From Vogesella alkaliphila (GTDB taxonomy: Bacteria; Pseudomonadota; Gammaproteobacteria; Burkholderiales; Chromobacteriaceae): DNA of 64,000 nucleotides. The stretch spans positions 418,523 to 482,522 of the forward strand of contig NZ_BMYW01000001.1 of assembly GCF_014652475.1 (NCBI RefSeq), given 5' to 3'. Made by a program: the position numbers and the translations under genes. Under the pieces are notes generated by a model. That model was not told the DNA's origin and did no database searches. It worked only from the letters and a program-made list of their open reading frames with translations. Position 1 is the first letter of the stretch; every line of letters starts with the position of its first letter. This document shows, piece by piece, positions 37,615-53,173 of the stretch.

Positions 37615-38904
37615 ATGCTCAATTACGCCCACCAGCCGCACGCCCCATCCTATTACGCCGCCACCGCCGTGCCGTGGGAGCCGGGAGCCGCCCTGCAAGG
37701 GCGGGTGGACTGCGACGTGTGCGTGATCGGCGGCGGTCTGACCGGGGTGTCCGCCGCGCTGAACCTGGCCGAGCGCGGGCTGCGCGTGGTGCTGCTGGAA
37801 GGCTCGCCGATCGGCTTCGGCGCCTCCGGCCGCAACGGCGGCCAGGTGATCGCCGGCTACGCCTGCGAAATGGACACCATCCGCCAGCAGCTGGGCGACG
37901 AACTGGCCAAGGCGTTCTGGCAGATGTCGCTGGAGGCGATCGACATCATCGAGCAGCGGGTGCAGCGGCACGGCATCGCCTGTGACTGGACGCGCGGCTA
38001 CTGCACCGCGGCGGTGAAACCGGCGCACCTGGACGACCTGCTGGCCTGGCAGCACGAGGCGGAAAGCTTCTACGGCTACCGTCACTACACGCTGTGGGAC
38101 AGGGAAACGTTGGCCGCAAAGCTCGCCTCCGGGCGCTACCAGGGCGGGCTGTTCGATCCGCTGGCCGGGCATATCCATCCGCTGAACTACCTGCTGGGGT
38201 TGGCCGGCGCCGCGCGCGCGGCCGGCGCGGTGCTGCATGAAAACTCGCCGGTCACCAGTGTCGAGGGTGGCGAGCGGCCGCGGGTGCGCACCGCGCAGGG
38301 AGAGGTGCATTGCCGGCAGCTGGTGCTGGCCTGCAATGCCTTCGTCGGCCAGCTGGCGCCGACGCTCAACCGCCGCATCATGCCGGTCGGCACCTATGTC
38401 ATCGCCACCGAGCCGCTGGGCGAGGCGCGCGCGCGCGGCCTGATCGCCAACAATATGGCGGTGTGCGATACCAATTTCGTGCTCGACTACTACCGCCTGT
38501 CCGCCGACCACCGCCTGCTGTTCGGCGGCAAGGTCAGCTACTCCGGGCGCGAGCCGCGCGATCTGGCCGGCAGCATGCGCGCCGACATGCTGCGCGTGTT
38601 CCCGCAGCTGGCCGACGCGCGGATCGACTACGCCTGGGGCGGCTTCTGCGACATCACCATGAACCGGGCGCCGGACTTCGGTCGCCTTGCGGCCAACGTT
38701 TACTACGCGCAGGGCTTCTCCGGTCACGGCGTGGCCATCACCGGGCTGGCCGGCAAGGTCTTGGCGGAGGCGATCAGCGGCGACGACAGCCGCCTGAAGC
38801 TGTTCGAGCGGCTGCGCCACCGCCGCTTCCCCGGCGGCGAACTGCTGCGCACCCCGGCGCTGGTGCTGGGCATGGCCTGGTACCGGCTGCAGGATCGCCT
38901 CTGA
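37615..38904 (+). CDS. FAD-dependent amine oxidoreductase, PuuB/OrdL-like
   Basis: 429 residues with a DAO-type FAD fold: CDVCVIGGGLTGVSAALNLAERG at the N-terminus, GFGASGRNGGQV next, and YYAQGFSGHGVAITGLAGKVLAE at the C-terminus. This resembles gamma-glutamylputrescine oxidase (PuuB) and related enzymes. Its place between a putrescine importer and arginine decarboxylase supports a polyamine substrate, but that is inference. The ATG at 37615 is preceded by GACGAGGA. Two C-variant 13-mers lie inside, in opposite orientations (38106, 38688). Confidence 0.82.
   Translation: MLNYAHQPHAPSYYAATAVPWEPGAALQGRVDCDVCVIGGGLTGVSAALNLAERGLRVVLLEGSPIGFGASGRNGGQVIAGYACEMDTIRQQLGDELAKAFWQMSLEAIDIIEQRVQRHGIACDWTRGYCTAAVKPAHLDDLLAWQHEAESFYGYRHYTLWDRETLAAKLASGRYQGGLFDPLAGHIHPLNYLLGLAGAARAAGAVLHENSPVTSVEGGERPRVRTAQGEVHCRQLVLACNAFVGQLAPTLNRRIMPVGTYVIATEPLGEARARGLIANNMAVCDTNFVLDYYRLSADHRLLFGGKVSYSGREPRDLAGSMRADMLRVFPQLADARIDYAWGGFCDITMNRAPDFGRLAANVYYAQGFSGHGVAITGLAGKVLAEAISGDDSRLKLFERLRHRRFPGGELLRTPALVLGMAWYRLQDRL
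38106..38118 (+). repeat. dispersed 13-mer, C variant
   Basis: Exact copy in the FAD oxidoreductase gene, reading ETLAAK. Confidence 0.85.
38688..38700 (-). repeat. dispersed 13-mer, C variant
   Basis: Exact inverse copy in the same gene as 38106, reading LAANVY. Confidence 0.85.
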
Positions 38905-39352
38905 GCCGGTGTGCCCGGGCACGGCTATAGTGAGGCCATGACGCTTTGCTGCCGTGCCACCGCCCGGGCGTGGCACGCAACGGTGCAGCGGCGTCGACGT
39001 TTTGCTGCATGTTGCGGTGCGACATCAACCTGCGGCCGCGGTGTTGAATATCATGGACGCGGCGGTCGCTCGCGGCGGCGGTCGCACGGTGGCGGAACGG
39101 TTAAAAAACATTCACATGACGCCGCTACACTGGGGTGTTGGCCGCAGGGGTGGCCGGCGTCGTGTCGATTAAAATGGACGGCCCAAAATTGTGCTTGTCA
39201 CAGCGCGTGATGTTGCTAAAATCCGCGCTCATTTTGCGGCGATCAGCCGTTTATTGCGCGCTCCGACATCCCAGGCCCACATGAAGCTTTCTTAGCCCGA
39301 AAGCCGCGCACTAAGGAGCAGTTTTTCCAAATTTTCAGCAGGAAATCCTTTC
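38905..39352. other. intergenic region upstream of speA
   Basis: 448 bases with no supported gene. It contains a near-perfect palindrome at 38953-38977 (CGTGCCA facing TGGCACG around CGCCCGGGCG), a 10-base core of the dispersed repeat at 39137-39146, and the speA promoter candidate at 39195-39222. The transcript leader from there to the speA start is about 125 bases, long enough for a regulatory structure, but I recognise none. Confidence 0.5.
39195..39222 (+). promoter_or_regulatory. candidate sigma-70 promoter for speA
   Basis: TTGTCA (39195-39200), a 16-base spacer and TAAAAT (39217-39222). This is one of the best -35/-10 matches in the window and correctly placed for speA. Confidence 0.55.
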
Positions 39353-41233
<1,881 letters not shown>

Positions 41234-41278
41234 GCGCGGGCATGAACCGCGTCGCCTGACGCGGCACGCCGCCCGCAC

Positions 41279-41321
41279 AAAAGGTTGGCCGCAAGCTTCA
41301 TGCTTGCGGCCAACCTTTTTT
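41279..41321. terminator. bidirectional terminator made of an inverted 13-mer pair
   Basis: The stem AAAAGGTTGGCCGCAAGC (41279-41296) pairs with its inverse (41302-41319) over a 5-base loop, 18 perfect pairs, ending in a T-run. The A-run at the left gives the same on the other strand. Both 13-mers (41281-41293, 41305-41317) are exact. It serves the convergent speA and nnrS. Confidence 0.92.
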
Positions 41322-41343
41322 ATGGTGCGAATAGGCTGCCGGC

Positions 41344-42534
41344 TCAGCCCGGCTTGCCGTCGGCGCGCTTGCGCGCCAGCAGCGGCAGGCCGAACCAGGT
41401 CCAGCCGAGCAGGCCCAGCAGCAGGCTCAGCGCCGCCAGCACATAGCCGCGCAGCGCGAAGGCCGGCAGCAGGTCGGCGCTGACGCGCAGCAGCGCCACG
41501 CCGTGCAGCAGCAGGTATAGCCACCACAGGCCGCGGCTGGCCTGCAGCGGATGACCGGCATGGCCCAGCATCACCCGCGAGGCGAAGCCGACCAGCATGG
41601 TGATGAAAAAACCGACCGTCACCGCGTGCAGCCCGGCCAAGGGCGACACCAGGCCGAAATCCGCCAGCGTCAGCAGCAGGAAGGCCAGCGGCAGCCAGGC
41701 GAAGGCGAGGTGCAGCATGGCCAGCAGGGGGACGCTGCGGCTGCGCCACGACTGCCAGCGATAGAGGCAGGCGGCGCCGAGGCCGCACAGCAGCAGACTG
41801 GCCGGCCACAGCGGCAGCTGGGCAATGGCGAGCACGCCGTACAGCCAGCTGCCGCCCACCAGCGTCAGCAGCAGCCAGCGCGGTCGCCACACCTGATAGG
41901 GTGCAATCACGCTCTGGGTGAAAAACGGCAGCATGCGGTGGCTGACGGCGAGGAACACCGGCAGCAGGAAGCCCCACAGCGCCAGATTGCGCATCCACCA
42001 CCACGCCGCCGCCACATCCGCCAGCAGCCAGTACAGCATCGCCAGCAGGCCGCCGCAGCCGGCCAGCAGCGCGGCGAGCACCGCCTGTGCGTGCAGGCGG
42101 TCGCTGACGCTGCTCTGGCGCAGCAGCTGCTGCATGGTCTGCGCCAGCAGCGCCAGCGCCGCCAGCCACAGCAGCGCGGCGGCGGCCAGCCAGTAGTGCG
42201 AGCCGGGCAGTGCCGCCAGCGCGCAGAGCAGGGCGGCAAACAGCAGCAGCGGGATCAGCACGCAGCGCCAGCGCGCCGGCGAGGCGGCGTTCAGCCAGCG
42301 CGGCGCGGCGGTGAGGATGAAGCCGGTCATGAAAAACGGAAATAGGCCGTACAGCATCAGCGCCGCGTGCGCCTGCAGCGGGCTGAGCTCGCGGTGCAGG
42401 CTGGCGCCCTGCTGGCGCAGCAGCAGTTCGCTGCTCCAGACCGCCAGCAGCAGCAGGGCGGCGAAGAGGCCGGGCAAGAATGCCGCGCGATGAGGGGTGG
42501 CGGCCAACCTTTGTAAGACGGGGAGGGGCGACAT
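41344..42534 (-). CDS. nnrS: NnrS family membrane protein
   Basis: 396 residues with about 12 membrane segments. NnrS landmarks are HAALMLYGLFPFFMTGFILTAAPRW, HRMLPFFTQ and HAVTVGFFITMLVGFASRVMLGHAG. NnrS proteins bind heme and copper and protect against nitric oxide. The ATG at 42534 (MSPLPVLQRLA) has AGGA upstream; a longer open frame up to 42666 adds a hydrophilic stretch without support. No denitrification genes are near. Confidence 0.88.
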   Translation of the reverse strand: MSPLPVLQRLAATPHRAAFLPGLFAALLLLAVWSSELLLRQQGASLHRELSPLQAHAALMLYGLFPFFMTGFILTAAPRWLNAASPARWRCVLIPLLLFAALLCALAALPGSHYWLAAAALLWLAALALLAQTMQQLLRQSSVSDRLHAQAVLAALLAGCGGLLAMLYWLLADVAAAWWWMRNLALWGFLLPVFLAVSHRMLPFFTQSVIAPYQVWRPRWLLLTLVGGSWLYGVLAIAQLPLWPASLLLCGLGAACLYRWQSWRSRSVPLLAMLHLAFAWLPLAFLLLTLADFGLVSPLAGLHAVTVGFFITMLVGFASRVMLGHAGHPLQASRGLWWLYLLLHGVALLRVSADLLPAFALRGYVLAALSLLLGLLGWTWFGLPLLARKRADGKPG

Positions 42535-44089
<1,555 letters not shown>

Positions 44090-44203
44090 TTTCCGTTTCC
44101 GGAACCTAATTAAATCCGCATTCTGGGGAACTCCGCTGCCGCTATGGCAGCGGAGCGGGGCTTGCTGCGCCCGGTTCCGGAACGCCACGAGGGAGAAGTA
44201 ACC

Positions 44204-45244
44204 ATGTTGATCGTGCGTCCAGTACGCATTTCCGATCTGCCCGTCATTGAAACAATGGCGGTGGACAGCGGGATTGGCGTCACCAGCTTGCCGAACAATC
44301 GGGAAAAGCTCTACGAAAAAATCCAGACCTCGCTCGGCGCCTTCGAGCACGAGGCGGTGGCCGGCACCGGCCGCGAATACTATATGTTCGTGCTGGAAGA
44401 CGACGGCCAGGTGGTCGGCACCGCGTCGATCAGCGCCTCCGCCGGTTTTGAAGAGCCGTTCTACAGCTACCGCAGTGAAACCATGGTGCACGCCTCGCGC
44501 GCACTGAAGGTGAACAATCGCATCCACGTGCTGAACATGTGTCACGACCTGACCGGCATGGTGCAGCTGCTCGGCTTCTACTGCCGGCCCAACCTGTCGC
44601 TGCGCGCGCTGGAATTGCTGTCGCGCGCCCGACTCCTCTATATGGCGGCCGCGCGCGAACGTTTCGGCCGCCGCATCCTGGTCGAGATGCAGGGCATCCT
44701 CGACGCCAACGCGCAGTCGCCGTTCTGGGACGCCATCGGCCGCCGCTTCTTCAATATGGACTTCCCGCAGGTGGAGCAGGCCTTCGCCCAGCGCAGCAAG
44801 ACCTTTATCGCCGAACTGATGCCGACCTACCCGATCTACGTGCCGCTGCTGCCGGATCAGGCGCAGAACGCCATCGGCCAGATCCACCCCGATTTCGAGC
44901 GTCCGTTCAATATTCTCAGCCGCGAAGGTTTCGAGGCCGACAACTACATCGACATCTTTGACGGCGGCGCGGTGCTGACCGCCGAGGTCGACCAGCTGTT
45001 CAGCCTGCGCCACCAGCAGCGGGCGCAGGTCGAGGTGGCGCCGGTGCTGCCGGAAGGTGCCGAAGAGATGGTGATCTCCAACCATCGCAGCGACCAGTTC
45101 GCCCTGGCGCAGGCGCACGCCAGCCTGGTGGACGACGTGCTGTTCATCACGCCGGATACCGCGCGCGCGCTGTCGCTCGTCAGCGGCCAGATCGCCTGTG
45201 TCGCGCCACTATTGCAAGCAGAACAAGGGAGGGTTGCAGCATGA
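44204..45244 (+). CDS. aruF: arginine N-succinyltransferase, alpha subunit
   Basis: 346 residues of the AstA family, starting MLIVRPVRISDLPVIETMA. It forms the first step of the AST pathway, arginine plus succinyl-CoA to N2-succinylarginine. As in Pseudomonas, two paralogous subunits are encoded in tandem; this is the first. FWDAIGRRFFNMDFPQ and FIAELMPTYPIYVPLLP are family landmarks. GGGAGAAG precedes the ATG at 44204. The stop overlaps the start of aruG. Confidence 0.9.
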   Translation: MLIVRPVRISDLPVIETMAVDSGIGVTSLPNNREKLYEKIQTSLGAFEHEAVAGTGREYYMFVLEDDGQVVGTASISASAGFEEPFYSYRSETMVHASRALKVNNRIHVLNMCHDLTGMVQLLGFYCRPNLSLRALELLSRARLLYMAAARERFGRRILVEMQGILDANAQSPFWDAIGRRFFNMDFPQVEQAFAQRSKTFIAELMPTYPIYVPLLPDQAQNAIGQIHPDFERPFNILSREGFEADNYIDIFDGGAVLTAEVDQLFSLRHQQRAQVEVAPVLPEGAEEMVISNHRSDQFALAQAHASLVDDVLFITPDTARALSLVSGQIACVAPLLQAEQGRVAA

Positions 45245-46272
45245 TGGTGATTCGCCCGGTCAAGGCGTCCGACCTGGACGGCCTGATGGAGCTGGCGCGC
45301 AGCGCCGGCGTGGGTCTGACCTCGTTGCCGGTGAACGAAGAGCGCCTCAGCGCCCGTATCGCCCGTTCCGAGAAGAGCTTCAGCGGCGAGGCCGATCTGG
45401 CCGAGCGCGGTTACGTGTTCGTGCTGGAGGACACCGCCAGCGGCCGTGTCGGCGGCATCTGCGCGCTGGAAGCGGCGGTCGGCCTGAAGGAGCCCTGGTA
45501 CAACTACCGTGTCGGCACCATCGTCCACGCCTCGGAAGAGCTGGACGTCTACACCCGTCACGAAACGCTGTTCCTGTCCAACGACCACACCGGCTACTCC
45601 GAGCTGTGCACGCTGTTCCTGCACCCGGATTTCCGCGTCAACAAGAACGGCGGCCTGCTGTCCAAGAGCCGCTTCCTGTTCCTGGCGCAGTTCCCGGAAA
45701 TGTTCGGCAAGGTGGTGGTGGCGGAGATGCGCGGCGTGTCCGACGCCGCCGGCAACTCGCCGTTCTGGGAAGCGCTCGGCCGCCACTTCTTCTCGATGGA
45801 GTTCGCGCAGGCCGACTACCTGACCGGCGTCGGTCAGAAGGCCTTCGTCGCCGAGCTGATGCCGAAATTCCCGGTCTACATCGACTTCCTGCCGCAGGAA
45901 GCGCAGGCGGTGATCGGCCAGACCCACGACAACACCCGCCCGGCGGTGGCGATGCTGCACAGCGAGGGCTTCCGCTACGAAGGCTACGTCGACATCTTCG
46001 ACGCCGGCCCGACGGTACAGGCCTACACCCGCGACATCCGCGCGGTGCGCGACAGCCGCCTGCTTGCGGCCAACGTTGGCGACAGCGCGACCGGCGCGAC
46101 CGGCTTCTATCTGGTGTCCAACACCGGCTTCGACGGCTTCCGCGTGCTGCTGGCCGAACTGGCGCCGGGGGCGGACAGCGTCACGCTGAGCGCGGAACAG
46201 GCGGCAACACTGAATATCAAGCAGGGCGACGTGGTGCGCGTGGTGGCACTGTCGCCAAAGGAGGCTGCATAA
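45241..46272 (+). CDS. aruG: arginine N-succinyltransferase, beta subunit
   Basis: 343 residues, paralogous to aruF throughout (MVIRPVKASDLDGLMELA, FWEALGRHFFSMEFAQ, FVAELMPKFPVYIDFLP). In Pseudomonas AruG is the catalytic partner, corresponding to AstA elsewhere. The ATG at 45241 overlaps the aruF stop, and the protein ends one codon before astD. A C-variant 13-mer at 46065 encodes LAANVG. Confidence 0.92.
   Translation: MMVIRPVKASDLDGLMELARSAGVGLTSLPVNEERLSARIARSEKSFSGEADLAERGYVFVLEDTASGRVGGICALEAAVGLKEPWYNYRVGTIVHASEELDVYTRHETLFLSNDHTGYSELCTLFLHPDFRVNKNGGLLSKSRFLFLAQFPEMFGKVVVAEMRGVSDAAGNSPFWEALGRHFFSMEFAQADYLTGVGQKAFVAELMPKFPVYIDFLPQEAQAVIGQTHDNTRPAVAMLHSEGFRYEGYVDIFDAGPTVQAYTRDIRAVRDSRLLAANVGDSATGATGFYLVSNTGFDGFRVLLAELAPGADSVTLSAEQAATLNIKQGDVVRVVALSPKEAA
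46065..46077 (-). repeat. dispersed 13-mer, C variant
   Basis: Exact inverse copy in aruG reading LAANVG. Confidence 0.85.
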
Positions 46273-49079
<2,807 letters not shown>

Positions 49080-49112
49080 TCAAACCCATCTGGAAAACTC
49101 ATCAGCATACAG

Positions 49113-49145
49113 GCCATCTGCGATCATGTCGCAGGTGGCTTTTTT
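49113..49145 (+). terminator. ast operon terminator
   Basis: GCCATCTGCGA (49113-49123) pairs with TCGCAGGTGGC (49129-49139, one G-U pair), followed by six T. Confidence 0.88.
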
Positions 49146-49448
49146 GTTGTGTGAGCGCAAAAACAAATAAAATCGATTGTATCCATTGTCGGTTTTTTGC
49201 TTTTGCGCGGATTTGGTGCATTGGGGGCGGATTTGCGATTCGAATTGAAACAAAAGCAGTTCGTTTGCGAAAAGAAAGGAAAATTTTCAAAAAGAATGCG
49301 CGCGGAAAAGAACATCAAAAAAAGCCTTTGGTTGCAACGCAACATAGCGTTGCCGGTAATTTTTTTTGCCGTTTTTTTCAATAAAATCAATAACTTGTCT
49401 TGTGTAATAAAAATAGTGAAAAAACCTGAATTTCTCAAGTTTTTCAGA

Positions 49449-49478
49449 TTGACAGTCGATTGGATACGCTATCATAAT
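49449..49478 (+). promoter_or_regulatory. candidate sigma-70 promoter for livHMGF
   Basis: TTGACA (49449-49454), an 18-base spacer and CATAAT (49473-49478), about 110 bases before livH. TATCAT at 49470 with a 15-base spacer is an alternative -10. Confidence 0.6.
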
Positions 49479-49589
49479 CCGCTCGGCTTGTCGGACAGAA
49501 ACCCAACTGCCGACCTTTGCACAGAAGACGGTAAAAGAGGGTAAACCCCGTATAAATCGTCGGGACAATCATCCTTAGGAGATCCCACC

Positions 49590-50519
49590 GTGGACATTTT
49601 TCTGCAACAGATCCTGAACGGCCTCGTGCTGGGCAGCATTTATGCCCTGATCGCACTTGGTTACACCATGGTGTACGGGATCATGGGCCTCATCAACTTC
49701 GCCCACGGCGAAGTCGTGATGTTTGGCGCCATGGTTACCATCACCGTCGTTACTACCCTGATGAATGCCGGTGTCGGTCTGCCGGGCCCGATGCTGGTGC
49801 TGATCGGCCTGCTGGTCGCCATCCCCGCCTGCATGCTGCTGGGCTACACCATCGAACGCGTGGCCTATCGCCCGCTGCGTAACGCGCCCAAGCTGGCACC
49901 GCTGATCACCGCGATCGGCCTGTCCATCGTGCTGCAGCAGGTTGCGATCCTGATCTGGGGTCGTAACTACATCCCGTTCCCGGCCATCCTGGATCACGAA
50001 ACCATCGAGATCTTCGGCGCCACCATCACCAAGCTGCAACTGGGTATCGTCGCCCTGTGCCTGCTGCTGATGGTCGGCCTGCTGGTCGTGGTCGAGAAGA
50101 CCAAGCTGGGCCGCGCGATGCGCGCCACCAGCCAGAACCCGGCCGTTGCCAGCCTGATGGGCGTCAACGTCAACACCATCATCTCCGCGACCTTCGTGAT
50201 GGGTTCGGCGCTGGGTGCCATCGCCGGTGTGATGGTCGCCACCAACTATGACCAGGCTCACTACTACATGGGCTTCATGATCGGCCTGAAGGCGTTTACC
50301 GCCGCGGTGCTGGGCGGTATCGGCAATCTGGGTGGTGCCGTGGCCGGTGGCATCCTGCTGGGCATTATCGAAAGTCTGGGCGCCGGCTATATTGGTGACC
50401 TGACCGGCGGTTTCCTGGGTTCGCACTATCAGGACATCTTTGCCTTCGCTGTGCTGATCGTCGTTCTGATCTTCCGTCCTTCTGGCCTGCTGGGCGAGAA
50501 AATGGCCGATCGCGCCTAA
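49590..50519 (+). CDS. livH: branched-chain amino acid ABC transporter permease LivH
   Basis: 309 residues, about eight membrane helices, starting from GTG at 49590 (TAGGAG upstream): MDIFLQQILNGLVLGSIYALIALGYTMVYGIMGLINFAHG is the classic LivH N-terminus. With LivM it forms the channel importing leucine, isoleucine and valine. First gene of livHMGF; no LivJ/LivK binding protein is in the window. Confidence 0.94.
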   Translation: MDIFLQQILNGLVLGSIYALIALGYTMVYGIMGLINFAHGEVVMFGAMVTITVVTTLMNAGVGLPGPMLVLIGLLVAIPACMLLGYTIERVAYRPLRNAPKLAPLITAIGLSIVLQQVAILIWGRNYIPFPAILDHETIEIFGATITKLQLGIVALCLLLMVGLLVVVEKTKLGRAMRATSQNPAVASLMGVNVNTIISATFVMGSALGAIAGVMVATNYDQAHYYMGFMIGLKAFTAAVLGGIGNLGGAVAGGILLGIIESLGAGYIGDLTGGFLGSHYQDIFAFAVLIVVLIFRPSGLLGEKMADRA

Positions 50520-50532
50520 CAGGGAGAGACAA

Positions 50533-51603
50533 GTGAGCATGACTATGGATACCAACAAAAAACTGGCGGTGTTTATTGCCTCCGCCATCGTGCTGGCCGT
50601 GCTGCCATTCGTGGTCGGCAATACCCTGGGCAACTCCTGGGTGCGCACCATCGACTTCGCACTGCTGTACGTAATGCTGGCGCTGGGTCTGAACATCGTG
50701 GTCGGCTTTGCCGGTCTGCTGGACCTGGGCTTCATCGCCTTCTACGCCGTCGGTGCCTACACCTTCGCGCTGCTGGGCTCGCCGCACTTCGATATTCACC
50801 TGCCGTTCTACATCTCGATCCCGCTGGGCGCCGGTCTGGCCGCGATGTTCGGCCTGCTGCTGGGTACTCCGGTACTGAAACTGAAGGGCGACTACCTGGC
50901 GATCGTGACGCTGGGCTTCGGTGAAATCATCCGTATCTTCATGAACAACCTGAACGCCCCGGTGAACATTACCAACGGGCCGCAGGGTATCAACCTGATC
51001 GATCCGATCCAGATCGGCGGCCTGTCGCTGGGCAAGGCTGTCGAGGTGTTCGGTTTTACCCTGAATCCGGTGCACCTGTACTACTACGTGTTCCTGTTCC
51101 TGACCGTGATGGTGGTGATCATGGTTTACCGCCTGCAGCACTCCCGTATCGGTCGTGCCTGGGTGGCGATGCGTGAAGACTCGATCGCCGCGGCGGCGAT
51201 GGGCCTCAACATCCGCAACATCAAGCTGCTGGCCTTTGCGCTGGGCGCGCTGTCCGGTGGCGTTGCCGGTGGCCTGTTCTCGACCTTCCAGGGCTTCATC
51301 TCGCCGGAATCGTTCGGTCTGCTGGAATCGATCATGATCCTGGCCATGGTGGTGCTGGGCGGCATGGGCCACATCCCGGGCGTGATCCTGGGGGCCGTGG
51401 TGCTGACCATCGCGCCGGAGATCCTGCGTGACGTGATCGGCCCGCTGCAGATGAAGGCGTTTGGCAAGATGCTGGTTGACCCTGAAAACGCACGCATGCT
51501 GCTGTTCGGCGCAGCGATGGTGATCATGATGCTGGTCCGCCCTGAAGGTATGTGGCCGTCCAAGCGTCGTGCGGCCGAATTCAAAGATGCGAAGAAAGGT
51601 TAA
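50533..51603 (+). CDS. livM: branched-chain amino acid ABC transporter permease LivM
   Basis: 356 residues with about ten membrane segments. LGLNIVVGFAGLLDLGFIAFYAVGAY and GRAWVAMREDSIAAAAMGLN are LivM landmarks. The GTG at 50533 follows GGGAGAG; the ATG at 50539 is a possible alternative start. Confidence 0.93.
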   Translation: MSMTMDTNKKLAVFIASAIVLAVLPFVVGNTLGNSWVRTIDFALLYVMLALGLNIVVGFAGLLDLGFIAFYAVGAYTFALLGSPHFDIHLPFYISIPLGAGLAAMFGLLLGTPVLKLKGDYLAIVTLGFGEIIRIFMNNLNAPVNITNGPQGINLIDPIQIGGLSLGKAVEVFGFTLNPVHLYYYVFLFLTVMVVIMVYRLQHSRIGRAWVAMREDSIAAAAMGLNIRNIKLLAFALGALSGGVAGGLFSTFQGFISPESFGLLESIMILAMVVLGGMGHIPGVILGAVVLTIAPEILRDVIGPLQMKAFGKMLVDPENARMLLFGAAMVIMMLVRPEGMWPSKRRAAEFKDAKKG

Positions 51604-51606
51604 GCC

Positions 51607-52377
51607 ATGTCCGAAGTTTTGCTGAAAATCGAAGGCATCAACAAGCGCTTTGGCGGCCTTCACGCACTGAGTAATGTCAGCCTGCACATCAACAAGGGCG
51701 AGATTTACGGCCTGATCGGTCCTAACGGCGCCGGCAAGACCACCATGTTCAACGTGCTGACCGGCCTGTACACCCCGGACGAAGGCAGCTTCACCTTTGA
51801 CGGCAACGATCTGTTCCGCGCGCCACCGCACGTGGTGGTGAAGAGTGGTATCGCCCGTACCTTCCAGAACATCCGTCTGTTCCACGAGATGACGGCGCTG
51901 GAAAACGTGATGGTCGGCCGTCACATCCGCTCCAAAGCCAATGCGCTGGGTGCGGTGCTGCGCAACAAGGCCACCCGCGACGAGGAAGCCGCGATCGAGG
52001 CCAAGGCCTGGGAACTGCTGCGCTACGTCGGCATCGAGGATGTCGCCTACGAGCGTGCCAAGAACCTGTCCTACGGTCACCAGCGTCGTCTGGAAATCGC
52101 CCGTGCGCTGGCCACCGAGCCGAAGCTGCTGGCACTGGACGAACCGGCCGCCGGCATGAACCCGAGCGAGACCGAATCGCTGAAGGCGTTGATGGAGAAG
52201 ATCCGCGACGGTGGCGTCACCGTGCTGCTGATCGAGCACGACGTGAAGCTGATGATGGGCCTGTGCGATCGCATCGCCGTGCTCGACTATGGCAAGAAAA
52301 TTGCGGAAGGTGTGCCCGAAGTGGTACGTAAAGATCCGAAAGTGATCGAGGCTTATCTGGGAGTGGCACACGAATGA
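51607..52377 (+). CDS. livG: branched-chain amino acid ABC transporter ATPase LivG
   Basis: 256 residues. Walker A is GPNGAGKTT and Walker B LLALDEPAAGMNPSE; the signature region is LSYGHQRRLEIARAL. The long insert after FQNIRLFHEMTALENVMVGRH is typical of LivG. It starts three bases after livM and overlaps livF. Confidence 0.94.
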   Translation: MSEVLLKIEGINKRFGGLHALSNVSLHINKGEIYGLIGPNGAGKTTMFNVLTGLYTPDEGSFTFDGNDLFRAPPHVVVKSGIARTFQNIRLFHEMTALENVMVGRHIRSKANALGAVLRNKATRDEEAAIEAKAWELLRYVGIEDVAYERAKNLSYGHQRRLEIARALATEPKLLALDEPAAGMNPSETESLKALMEKIRDGGVTVLLIEHDVKLMMGLCDRIAVLDYGKKIAEGVPEVVRKDPKVIEAYLGVAHE

Positions 52378-53084
52378 GCATTCTAGACGTCAAGAACCTG
52401 CAGGTTTCCTACGGTGGCATTCAGGCCGTCAAGGGCATCGACTTCCACATCAACAAGGGCGAGCTGGTGACCCTGATCGGTGCCAACGGCGCCGGCAAGA
52501 CCACCACGCTGAAAACCCTGGTCGGCATGGTCAAGATCGCCGGCGGCAGCATCAACTTCGACGGCAAGGACACCACCAGTATCGCCACCCACGATTTCGT
52601 GCGTAACGGTCTGGTGATGGTGCCGGAAGGCCGCGGCATCTTCGGCAAGCTGACGGTGGAAGAAAACCTGCAAATGGGCGGTTTCCATCGCAACGACAAG
52701 GACGGCATCCAGCGCGACATCGAGCGCGGCTACGAGCTGTTCCCGCGCCTGAAGGAGCGCCAGAAGCAGCTGGCCGGCACCCTGTCCGGTGGCGAGCAGC
52801 AGATGGTGGCGATGGCACGCGCGATCATCTCGCAGCCGAAGCTGCTGTTGCTGGACGAGCCGTCGATGGGCCTGGCGCCGCTGATCGTGGAAAAGATCTT
52901 CGAGATCATCCAGATGGTGGCCGCCGAGGGCGTGACCATGCTGCTGGTGGAGCAGAACGCCAAGCTGGCGCTGCAGGTATCGCAGCGCGGCTACGTGATG
53001 GAAAGCGGCAAGATCAGCATGAGCGGCCCGGCGAAGGAACTGCTGGACGACGAGCGCGTGCGTAACGCCTACCTCGGCGGTTAA
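52374..53084 (+). CDS. livF: branched-chain amino acid ABC transporter ATPase LivF
   Basis: 236 residues, the second ATPase. Walker A is GANGAGKTT, the signature LSGGEQQMVAMARA and Walker B LLLLDEPSMGLAP. The ATG overlaps the livG stop. It ends the operon; the downstream stretch has no T-tailed terminator. Confidence 0.94.
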   Translation: MSILDVKNLQVSYGGIQAVKGIDFHINKGELVTLIGANGAGKTTTLKTLVGMVKIAGGSINFDGKDTTSIATHDFVRNGLVMVPEGRGIFGKLTVEENLQMGGFHRNDKDGIQRDIERGYELFPRLKERQKQLAGTLSGGEQQMVAMARAIISQPKLLLLDEPSMGLAPLIVEKIFEIIQMVAAEGVTMLLVEQNAKLALQVSQRGYVMESGKISMSGPAKELLDDERVRNAYLGG

Positions 53085-53173
53085 TTCCGCCCGGCCACGG
53101 GTGCGGCCAGCCGGTCGCCCCGTGTGCGCTTGCCAAAGGCGGCATTGCCCGCCGTGTCGCGAGAACAATAACC

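Larger units (their letters stand above)
49080..49589. other. AT-rich intergenic region between astB and livH
   Basis: 510 bases. After the astB terminator (49113-49145) comes about 300 bases of strikingly A/T-rich DNA with many A- and T-tracts, unlike the GC-rich surroundings. Open frames here are low-complexity and unsupported. The liv promoter candidate is at 49449-49478 and TAGGAG precedes the GTG start. The block probably binds nucleoid proteins or amino-acid-responsive regulators. Confidence 0.6.

Noticed and set aside
39281-39295. A tiny upstream frame (MKLS) before speA as a leader peptide.
   Set aside because: Four codons with no ribosome-binding site; such frames occur by chance, and nothing ties it to polyamine control.
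49197-49544. A 115-codon frame in the AT-rich block before livH.
   Set aside because: The composition is Lys/Phe/Asn-rich because of A/T tracts; no start signal, no family, and it covers the liv promoter.
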